Part shown: positions 1 to 5,133 of the stretch, piece by piece
Layout of the letters: each line of letters starts with the position of its first letter
Position numbering within the stretch: position 1 is the stretch's first letter
Assembly (NCBI GenBank): GCA_042408595.1
Contig: JBHOQX010000064.1
Span: 1 to 13,682 of the forward strand
Source: JBHOQX01 sp042408595
GTDB lineage: Bacteria; Chloroflexota; Chloroflexia; Chloroflexales; Roseiflexaceae
Length of the DNA: 13,682 nt
Direction: 5' to 3'
Translations under genes and position numbers: made by a program
Notes under the pieces: model-generated
Databases searched by the model: none
Seen by the model: only the letters and a program-made list of their open reading frames with translations
What the model was told of the DNA's origin: nothing

Positions 1-140
1 ACGTCGTGTGTCGGAACCGGACTCAGCTACGCTACGAGTTGCGCTTGGCGACGGCTCGCCTCCGGCATAAGCCGCACGTCATCCAAGGTTGCATCACCCA
101 GGCCGGGCTCTCACTTTAGATGGCTGTGCAGCAGGCTATA
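1..140 (+). mobile_element. IS630-family element, partial (transposase 3' end and one terminal repeat)
   Basis: These 140 bases are identical, in reverse complement, to 12604-12743, the transposase-3' end of the complete IS630-type element at the right edge of the window. The piece holds the last 38 transposase codons, the stop codon and the terminal repeat, ending in GGCTATA. The element proper ends at 138, and TA at 139-140 is the target dinucleotide. The sequence then continues directly into an ABC-transporter ATPase reading frame, so the element sits inside that gene. The rest of the copy lies outside the window. Confidence 0.93.
3..119 (+). CDS. IS630-family transposase, C-terminal fragment (5' end outside window)
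   Basis: Frame 3 reads 38 codons ending GCITQAGLSL and a TAG stop at 117-119. The sequence is identical to the C-terminus of the transposase at 12625-13634. Only the tail downstream of the catalytic Glu is present, so this piece carries no active-site residue. Whether a complete second copy exists to the left cannot be seen. Confidence 0.85.
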   Translation, partial: VVCRNRTQLRYELRLATARLRHKPHVIQGCITQAGLSL

Positions 141-727
141 CCATCCGCCTGGCGCGCGGCCTGCTGCGCCCCCAGTCCGGCGAGCTGCGCGTGTTCGCGC
201 GCGCGCCCACCGCCGTTCGCCCCGCCGACCGCCAGCGGATCGGCTCCACCCCGCAGCAGTTCGTGCTTTACCCGAATCTGACGGTCTCCCAGAACGCCGA
301 GTTCGTCGCCTCGCTCTTCGGGATGCGCCCCGGCGCGATCCGCGAGCGGCTGACCGAACTGCTCGCCTTCGTCGATCTGACCGCGGTGCGCGACCCCGCT
401 CTCCGGCGGCATGCAGCGCTGCCTGATGCTCGCCGGGGCGCGCATGCACGACCCGGGGCTGCTGTTCGCCGACGAGCCGAACGCCGGGATCGACCCGGTG
501 CTGCGCGGGCGATGCCGGGAATACTTTCGCCAACTGCGCGACTAGGGGGCGCACGCTGTTCGTCACCACACAGATCGTGAGCGAGGCGGCCTACTGCGAC
601 GACGTGGCCGTTATGCGGGCCGGGCACATCCTGGCGGTGGATACGCCGCTTGGGCTGCGGCGCCGCGTCCTCGGCGGCGAGATCATTCACATGCGCCTGG
701 CCGACCCGACACGGGTGGGCGATGCCG
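141..727 (+). pseudogene. ABC exporter ATP-binding protein (CcmA/DrrA-like), broken by IS and frameshifts
   Basis: The translated pieces match an ABC-2-type exporter ATPase, but no single frame reads through. Frame 2 (141 to about 400) carries TIRLARGLLRP, the stretch that normally follows Walker A, then the Q-loop region PQQFVLYPNLTV. At about 398 the frame changes, with a few codons apparently missing, and frame 3 carries the signature LSGGMQR (399-419) and Walker B LLFADEPNAGIDP. A TAG at 543-545 ends that frame. Removing one T at 543 restores DRGRTLFVTTQ and VSEAAYCDDVAVMRAGHILAVDT in frame 1 to about 715. The N-terminus with Walker A is lost at the IS630 insertion. Two frame breaks plus the lost P-loop mean this cannot make a working ATPase. 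Confidence 0.85.
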
Positions 728-845
728 GCGAACTGGCTGCTGTTCGTGACGCTTGTACTGGTGCTCACCGTCGCGTCGCTCGGCGTCGGCTTCCTGATCG
801 CGGCGGTCCCCGGGTCGGACAGCCAGGCGATCCCGCTGGCGTTCA
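728..845 (+). pseudogene. ABC-2-type permease fragment fused behind the ATPase remnant
   Basis: Frame 2 reads NWLLFVTLVLVLTVASLGVG and then FLIAAVPGSDSQAIPLAF. This resembles the internal transmembrane region of ABC-2 permeases, where a hydrophobic helix is followed by GLLIS-like and Q-A-xx-L motifs. About 40 residues survive. It starts directly after the ATPase C-terminal region (…LADPTRVGD) in another frame, so the intervening ATPase tail and permease N-terminus were probably deleted. Homology stops near 845, where a different, minus-strand gene piece begins. Confidence 0.6.
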
Positions 846-924
846 CCGCGGCGAGCGTCAGCAGGGCAGCGCCCAGCGCAAGGCCGATCGGCCCGATGGC
901 GCGCCTGAGCCATGGTCTCAACAT
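838..924 (-). pseudogene. N-terminal stub of an unrecognised membrane or exported protein
   Basis: On the minus strand an ATG at 924 follows a good ribosome binding site (GAGGAGGC at 927-933 region). It opens MLRPWLRRAIGPIGLALG followed by AALLTLAAVNA, a basic start plus a hydrophobic helix that looks like a signal peptide or membrane anchor. After roughly 29 residues the frame runs into the antisense of the permease remnant, where the sequence loses any protein-like character. I read this as the 5' end of a gene truncated by the rearrangement at about 838-845. I cannot name the family. It could also be a chance frame in a GC-rich region. Confidence 0.35.
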
Positions 925-1213
925 AGCCTCCTCTCGTGTCGGCGGGCACGGCAGACCGATTGCCAGCGAGGAGCGGCCGCGACGCCGGGCGGCGCATGGG
1001 GCGGCGTGGTCGTGCGGCGCGCTCGTACAGGCGCACGCTACCACGCCGGTCCGGGCGGGGCGACGGTGATCTTGCCTATGCGGACTAAAGGAATGTCGTA
1101 GTCGGGTGGAGGGGTGTAACGTTCAGAATGGAGCGTTCAAAGGGCAGCGTTCAAGACGGGAAGTTCGAGGCCGGTTGTCAACGGGTTGGAATGCCAGGAG
1201 CGTTGCACGGTTT
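925..1213. other. Gene-free remnant region
   Basis: I find no supported gene in these 289 bases. Both strands have open frames, but none shows a family motif or a ribosome binding site. The one structured element is the 14-nt tandem repeat at 1120-1175. The stretch separates the decayed exporter locus from the 3' end of the DUF72 gene. Confidence 0.6.
1120..1175. repeat. Four imperfect 14-nt tandem units (CGTTCA-type)
   Basis: GTTC recurs at 1121, 1135, 1149 and 1163, an exact 14-base step. The first three units begin CGTTCA, CGTTCAA and CGTTCAA, and the fourth begins AGTTCGA. The second halves are purine-rich and vary. The array lies about 40 bases past the DUF72 stop codon. Its role is unknown: it could be a protein-binding array or a remnant of short dispersed repeats. 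Confidence 0.6.
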
Positions 1214-2206
1214 CTAAAACAAGGTTGTCTGCCGTAAACCTTCTTCGGGCATGTCCAGCGGCAGCGGCGGCACGCCGGCCCGCGCCACCAGGCGGCGGTG
1301 GAATGCGCGGGCGATCGCCGGCGAGCGCTCCTCGACCGGGCAATGCACGAAGAGGTACACGTCCGTCCCGGTCGCCAGCCAGCCGGCGATGCGTTCCGTC
1401 CATTCGTCCAGGAACGGCGCGTTGAGCGAGATGTCGGGGTGGCTGATGTAGCGCACCAGCGCCAGGTCGCTGCTCCGAAGCGGGCGCAGCGGCACGTCCG
1501 GCTTGCGGTCGCGCGCCCGGTGCAGGTCCTCTTCCGCGCCGGGGAGCGGCCCGGCGTTCAGCGGGCGCACATCCAGCAGCACCCGGCCCGCGCCGGCACG
1601 CTCCAGCAGCTCCATCAGCGCGTCCTCGCCTGGCGGCGCGAACCAGTCCGGGTGGCGCACCTCCACCGCGAGCCGCGGGGCCGGGGGTTGCGGGCGAGAA
1701 GCAGGGATGCCGGCATCTCGCCGCTGAGGATCAGAAACGTCGTCGTCCGCATGGGTCGCCAGTCCGCGGCCCCCAGCCCCCGGCCCCTCGACCCACCCCT
1801 TCAGCCACGCTTCCAAATCCGCGATCTGGCGCGGGCCGTAGCCGGGCGGCAGTTGCAGGAAGAACGGGCCGAGCCGCGGGCCGAGCGGCATCAGCCGCGC
1901 CACGAAGGCGCGCGTCGCGTCGATCCGCGCCGCCAGCGGCCCCTCATGGCTGATCTCGCGCGGGAGCTTGAAGCAGAACTGGAATGTCTCCGGTGTCTCC
2001 TCCGCCCAGCGGCGCACCGTCTCCGCGCCCGGCGTGGCGTAGAAGGTCGTATTGCCCTCGACGGTCGTCAGCTTCCGGCTGTAGACGCGCAGGAAGTCGC
2101 GGGCCGGCGTGCCGGGCGGAAACAGGTCGCCCAGCCAGCCCTTGTACGCCCAGACCGCCAGGCCGAGGAAGAATTGCCCGGCGCGCCGGGGTGTGCCTGC
2201 GCTCAT
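1214..2206 (-). CDS. DUF72 (YecE-like) TIM-barrel protein with an internal insertion
   Basis: The 330-residue product opens FFLGLAVWAYKGWLGDLFPP, followed by an R-DFL-VYS pattern and VEGNTTFYATP. Further on are FCFKLPREISH (78-87), FFLQLPPGYGP, LAVEVRHPDWF (179-189) and VYLFVHCPVE (283-292), all in the order expected for DUF72/COG1801. The biochemical role of this family is not established. ATG 2206 is chosen because the family homology starts just after it and a GGGGGA ribosome binding site lies about 8 bases upstream; the open frame continues further upstream without family similarity. Between residues 140 and 178, where relatives usually have a short loop, there is an extra, poorly conserved, low-complexity stretch encoded by 1677-1787. 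The C-terminus (RQTTLF) looks complete. The BtpA-like gene lies 592 bases upstream on the same strand; that gap and its hairpins argue against tight co-transcription. Confidence 0.88.
   Translation of the reverse strand: MSAGTPRRAGQFFLGLAVWAYKGWLGDLFPPGTPARDFLRVYSRKLTTVEGNTTFYATPGAETVRRWAEETPETFQFCFKLPREISHEGPLAARIDATRAFVARLMPLGPRLGPFFLQLPPGYGPRQIADLEAWLKGWVEGPGAGGRGLATHADDDVSDPQRRDAGIPASRPQPPAPRLAVEVRHPDWFAPPGEDALMELLERAGAGRVLLDVRPLNAGPLPGAEEDLHRARDRKPDVPLRPLRSSDLALVRYISHPDISLNAPFLDEWTERIAGWLATGTDVYLFVHCPVEERSPAIARAFHRRLVARAGVPPLPLDMPEEGLRQTTLF
1677..1787. repeat. 111-base in-frame insertion bounded by an 11-base perfect inverted repeat
   Basis: GGGGCCGGGGG at 1677-1687 is the exact reverse complement of CCCCCGGCCCC at 1777-1787. 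Together they enclose the extra segment of the DUF72 protein. The span is 111 bases, exactly 37 codons, so it leaves the reading frame intact. Inside is the perfect 12-base palindrome GATGCCGGCATC (1706-1717), overlapping a second 6-base inverted repeat, GCGAGA at 1694-1699 with TCTCGC at 1716-1721. I see no clear target duplication. The arms are all G and C, so chance is less unlikely than for mixed sequence. Confidence 0.45.
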
Positions 2207-2291
2207 GAGACTGTCCCCCTGGAGAACGAATCGACGGTCGGCCGCCTGTCGTGCGTTGTGCGTCGGCGCACGCGCGTAGGACAAGAACTCC

Positions 2292-2314
2292 GTGGAAGGC
2301 CTGCGGCCCTCCAC
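2292..2314 (-). promoter_or_regulatory. Strong stem-loop in the presumed 5' leader of the DUF72 gene
   Basis: On the minus strand GTGGAGGGCC and GGCCTTCCAC pair over 10 positions (one G-U) around a 3-base loop, GCA. It lies about 85 bases before the DUF72 start codon. No T-run follows, so it is not a standard intrinsic terminator. It may be a stabilising, processing or regulatory structure. Confidence 0.4.
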
Positions 2315-2424
2315 ACCCCCCCACGTCGCGGGCGTGCTTTCGTCCCCCGTTCGCCGTCCTCCGCCGCCCGCCGGCCACTGGCCGCACCGCCCCCGCACAA
2401 AGCATACCACGCCGCAGCAACGCA

Positions 2425-2453
2425 AACGCAGGCCGCGTGTTGCGACCTGCGTT
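2425..2453. repeat. Inverted repeat with hairpin potential
   Basis: AACGCAGG (2425-2432) and CCTGCGTT (2446-2453) pair perfectly. After one mismatch, CGC (2434-2436) and GCG (2442-2444) extend the stem to a 5-base loop. Neither side has a T-run. It sits just upstream of the possible extended -10 at 2401-2409, so it could be an operator, an inefficient terminator for the BtpA-like transcript, or neither. Confidence 0.4.
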
Positions 2454-2798
2454 CGGTTCTGGTCAAACAGCGGCCCGCCAGCGATGTCTCGGATGTCGTG
2501 CGGGATGTGCCGCCCGGTATGGCTGCATTGCTGCAGGAACAGGGCTGGATTGGGCTGGGGCGCGGGCTGGGTCGAGCTGCGGCGATGCGCGAACGGAGCC
2601 TGGACGAAACCGGCGCCTCGCTGGCGGGCCTGGCCTGCTGTTCGTCGAGCCGGGCACGGCGTGATGGAAGGAAGGCTCGCTGGACCATACTGTACCACGC
2701 GCGGCGGGCCTCCTCAATGAACCGACGGTCTTACCTGGGCTGCGCCGATGGTACCCCCCGTGCAGCGGGATCGGAGTACTACCCGCCGCTCACAATTG

Positions 2799-3644
2799 TC
2801 ATCCGCGCGCGGCCTGGACGAAGCGCCGCACCCGCTCGACATCCACCGGATTCTCGCACCTGCCGGCCTCTTTGATGCTCGAGCCGACGATCACGCCGTC
2901 CGCCACGCGCATGAAGGCCGAGATGTTCCGTTCATCCGCGCCGCTGCCGATCAGCAGCGGGCGGTCGCCAGCGAGCGCCTTGGCCTCGCGCACCTTGGCC
3001 AGGTCGGGAGCATCGCCGGTCATGCGCCCGGAGACGATCAGCGCGTCCGCGCCGAAGAAGCGCGTCCATTCAATGTGTGTCGCCAGGTCGATGCCGGGGA
3101 AGCGTACCGAGTGCTTTTTATCCACATCGGCGAAGAGCTTGATATGGGTGGCGTGCAACTCAGCGCGGCGGCGCAGCAGATCCGCGGCGCAGCCCTCATC
3201 CCACTCGCCGGCGTCCCACACTCCCGCGCCGGTGAACATGCAGACGCGGATGAAGTCGGCGCCGCTGGCCAGGGCGATGCCGAGCAGCGCCACGCCGCCG
3301 TTGTGCACCAGATTGATGCCCAGCGGCAGGTCGATCGCGCGGCGCACGGCGGCCGCGACGACGGCGTGAGCGGCGATGCTCTCCGGCTGGATATGCGGCC
3401 CGGCGCGGAACGGGATGTCCCACATATTTTCGACGATCACGCCGTCCACACCGCCTTCGGCCAGGGCGTGGGCGTCGCGCAGCGCGTTGTCGATGATCGG
3501 CTGCATGCCGTAGCCGGTGTAGCCAGGCGCGCCGGGCATCGGCCAGCAGTGCACCATGCCGATCACCGGCTTCGCCGTGCCGAAGATATCGCGCAGGTCG
3601 CGGATCTGGAGCGAATCCAGGTGTGCCTTCCAGGGCGGAGTCAT
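2799..3644 (-). CDS. BtpA/SgcQ-family TIM-barrel protein
   Basis: The 281-residue product has the family's opening KPVIGMVHCWPMPGAPGYTG, then DAHALAEGGVDGVIVENMWD, PLGINLVHNGG, GADFIRVCMFTGAG, IKLFADVDKKHS, DALIVSGRMTGD, PLLIGSGADERN and ADGVIVGSSIKEAG. The last two resemble phosphate-binding loops of TIM barrels. BtpA was described as a photosystem I biogenesis factor in cyanobacteria; many members occur in non-photosynthetic bacteria, some linked to sugar or nucleoside metabolism, so no specific reaction is assigned. ATG 3644 is supported by AAGGAGC 7 bases upstream and by homology beginning soon after. Length is normal. An extended -10 motif and a 12-base palindrome lie about 80-105 bases upstream. 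Confidence 0.87.
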   Translation of the reverse strand: MTPPWKAHLDSLQIRDLRDIFGTAKPVIGMVHCWPMPGAPGYTGYGMQPIIDNALRDAHALAEGGVDGVIVENMWDIPFRAGPHIQPESIAAHAVVAAAVRRAIDLPLGINLVHNGGVALLGIALASGADFIRVCMFTGAGVWDAGEWDEGCAADLLRRRAELHATHIKLFADVDKKHSVRFPGIDLATHIEWTRFFGADALIVSGRMTGDAPDLAKVREAKALAGDRPLLIGSGADERNISAFMRVADGVIVGSSIKEAGRCENPVDVERVRRFVQAARG

Positions 3645-3723
3645 TGGTCAGCTCCTTGTTGGGGCCGCAGCGACGCAGCGGGCGACAGCCTCGCTCGCCT
3701 TCCGGCGATTTCCGCGCCGCTGC

Positions 3724-3749
3724 GGTGCATGCACCCTGAGATGATACCA
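3724..3749 (-). promoter_or_regulatory. Extended -10 promoter with overlapping palindromic operator candidate for the BtpA-like gene
   Basis: On the minus strand TGGTATCAT (3741-3749) fits an extended -10 element; no convincing -35 is visible. GGTGCATGCACC at 3724-3735 is a perfect 12-base palindrome that would lie at the transcription start. The roughly 90-base leader that follows can form further stems: TCGCC 3695-3699 with GGCGA 3704-3708, and CCGCAGCG 3665-3672 with CGCTGCGG 3718-3725. A repressor site is a reasonable inference, with no named regulator. Confidence 0.4.
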
Positions 3750-3799
3750 CGCCAGAGAATAGGACTGCGGTAGGACCGGGCTCAGAAGGACGTGCGGCC

Positions 3800-3846
3800 C
3801 CTCCGCTAGAGTGTGTTCAGGTGACGACAGTAACACTCCGCGGAGG
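3800..3846 (+). promoter_or_regulatory. Stem-loop covering the ribosome binding site of the sigma-factor gene
   Basis: CCTCCGC (3800-3806) pairs perfectly with GCGGAGG (3840-3846), and AGTGT (3810-3814) pairs with ACACT (3833-3837) across a small internal loop, leaving an 18-base apical loop. GGAGG at 3842-3846 is the Shine-Dalgarno sequence, 8 bases before ATG 3855, so the folded form would hide it. This requires transcription to start upstream of 3800. No clear promoter is seen there. Confidence 0.5.
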
Positions 3847-3854
3847 ACACAAGC

Positions 3855-4484
3855 ATGGAAGGTGCGACCAGCGTTCCGTCCGGCTGGTCACTCCCCGCGC
3901 TGCCCCGGCCCACGCGGCGGCACGCCGCGGTGGACGACCGACCACGCGCCTGGGCGCAGGCCGACGACGACGAACTACTGCTGCACATAGGCCAGCGTGA
4001 CGAGCCGGCGCTCGGCGCGCTCTACGACCGCTACGCTCGGCTGGTGTTCAGTGTCGCGCTGCGGATCACCGGGGAGCACCAGGACGCGGAAGAGGTGGTG
4101 CAGGACGTATTCCAGGCCGTCTGGCACGCCGCTGGCAACTTCCGAGCCGGCGCGAGCGTGTCGGCATGGCTCTGCGGCATCGCCCGGCACCGCGCGATCG
4201 ACCACACCCGCTTGCGCCGGTTTCGCGCCCGCTACCGCGAGGCGGCGTTGGATGATCGCACATTGTTTGGCGAGGACGGACTTGGCGCGGAGCACACGGC
4301 GCTACGGGTAAGCATCCGCGCCGCGCTGGATGCGCTCGCGCCGGCGCAGCGCCGGGCGCTGGAGCTCGCCTACTTCGGCGGCATGAGCCACAACGAGATC
4401 GCCAGCCACACTGGCGAGCCGGTGGGCACCATCAAGTCGCGCATCCGCGCCGGGCTGCTGCGGATGCGCGCTCTGCTGGAATGA
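3855..4484 (+). CDS. ECF-type RNA polymerase sigma factor (sigma-70 family)
   Basis: The product has 209 residues. Region 2 covers about 40-105: ELLLHIGQRDEPALGALYDR, then VFSVALRITGEHQDAEEVVQ and DVFQAVW, with the conserved D-A-E-E-VVQDVF. Region 4 covers about 150-205: ALDALAPAQRRALELAYFGG, then MSHNEIA and GTIKSRIRAGLLRMR, a normal helix-turn-helix. About 40 variable residues precede region 2. Such proteins redirect RNA polymerase to a small regulon, usually under an anti-sigma factor. No anti-sigma gene follows: nuoE ends convergently 59 bases downstream, and upstream is the divergent BtpA-like gene. ATG 3855 has GGAGG 8 bases upstream, within a stem-loop, which suggests translational control. 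The subgroup cannot be fixed by eye. Confidence 0.92.
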   Translation: MEGATSVPSGWSLPALPRPTRRHAAVDDRPRAWAQADDDELLLHIGQRDEPALGALYDRYARLVFSVALRITGEHQDAEEVVQDVFQAVWHAAGNFRAGASVSAWLCGIARHRAIDHTRLRRFRARYREAALDDRTLFGEDGLGAEHTALRVSIRAALDALAPAQRRALELAYFGGMSHNEIASHTGEPVGTIKSRIRAGLLRMRALLE

Positions 4485-4543
4485 CACGGTGACACGCAGC
4501 GGGTGGAGACCTCGGCGCACCATCAGACCGCCACGCGATCGAA

Positions 4544-5065
4544 TTACGTCGTTGCGAAGCGGCCGGAGATCGAGAGCGGCTCGCCGGACTCAGCGCGGCG
4601 GCGCAGCTCGGCGAGCAGCGCCTCGGCCTTGTCGGCCGTCACGTTGTAGTGGAAAGCGAGGTTGGCTTGAACGACGGGCGCGCGGCTGCACGAGGCCAGG
4701 CACTTTACGCGCTGGAGCGTGAACATGCCATCCGGCGTCGTCTGCTCGCAGCGAATGCCGAGGGTGTGCTCGAGCGCGGCGATCAGCTCCTCCGCGCCGA
4801 CGAAGCAGCATGGCACATCGTCGCAGACCTGCACCACCCACTTGCCGACCGGCTCATCGTACAGCAGCGTGTAGAAGCCGACGACCTCGAAGACATCGGT
4901 CGGCGGCACATCGATGATCTCGGCGACCTCGCGGATGGCAGCGTCGGTCAGGTGGCCGTAGGTATCCTGGGCCAAGTAGAGCAGCGGCAACACGGCGCTG
5001 CGCTTCTGGGCGTAGCGGCTGAGGATGGTGTCGATTTCGGCGGCGTGGGTATCACGGAGAGTCAT
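4544..5065 (-). CDS. nuoE: NADH-quinone oxidoreductase subunit E (24 kDa, [2Fe-2S])
   Basis: The 173-residue protein belongs to the thioredoxin-like [2Fe-2S] family of complex I. Ligand cysteines are visible as C81-x4-C86 (VCDDVPCC) and C122-x3-C126 (KCLASC), carrying cluster N1a. The N-terminal helical part (RYAQKRSAVLPLLYLAQDTY) is typical. In complex I it sits with NuoF in the peripheral NADH-oxidising module. Start 5065 fits the family N-terminus; an ATG at 5134 overlapping the nuoD stop (TAATG) would add 23 atypical residues. The ribosome binding site before 5065 is weak. It is the last gene of the cluster: nuoF, usually next, is absent, and the next gene converges from the other strand. 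Confidence 0.93.
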   Translation of the reverse strand: MTLRDTHAAEIDTILSRYAQKRSAVLPLLYLAQDTYGHLTDAAIREVAEIIDVPPTDVFEVVGFYTLLYDEPVGKWVVQVCDDVPCCFVGAEELIAALEHTLGIRCEQTTPDGMFTLQRVKCLASCSRAPVVQANLAFHYNVTADKAEALLAELRRRAESGEPLSISGRFATT

Positions 5066-5133
5066 AACGCATCTTTCGTAGTGCGTCGTGCGCGCATGAG
5101 CCGACGGGGGACGACGCATCGGGCACGGCGTCA

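Larger units (their letters stand above)
2207..2798. other. 592-base gap between DUF72 and BtpA-like genes, no recognised gene
   Basis: No reading frame here shows a recognisable family on either strand. Long plus-strand openness continues from the antisense of the flanking genes and is what GC-rich DNA produces. The stretch holds three structures described separately or here: a strong hairpin at 2292-2314, a hairpin at 2425-2453, and a weaker one at 2765-2786 (GCGGG/CCCGC) that starts 12 bases past the BtpA-like stop codon and has no T-run. A TGGTATGCT extended -10-like motif at 2401-2409 on the minus strand could start the DUF72 transcript, but no good -35 accompanies it. Confidence 0.5.

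Noticed and set aside
268..1044. A 258-codon minus-strand open frame as a single gene
   Set aside because: Only the piece starting at 924 has a ribosome binding site and a protein-like beginning. The remainder is the antisense of the ABC exporter remnant.
2680..2798. A possible T-box-like leader, with GTGGTAC-like words on the minus strand
   Set aside because: The conserved T-box bulge sequence is not really matched, there is no terminator or Shine-Dalgarno alternative, and no aminoacyl-tRNA or amino-acid gene follows.
1298..2875. A 525-codon plus-strand open frame
   Set aside because: It runs antisense through the DUF72 gene and on into the 3' end of the BtpA-like gene. Its composition is Arg/Ala/Pro-rich without motifs, a typical shadow frame.
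4485..4543. A truncated anti-sigma gene after the sigma factor (a GTG start at 4489)
   Set aside because: The frame is Arg-rich, runs into the antisense of nuoE and has no zinc-finger or membrane segment.
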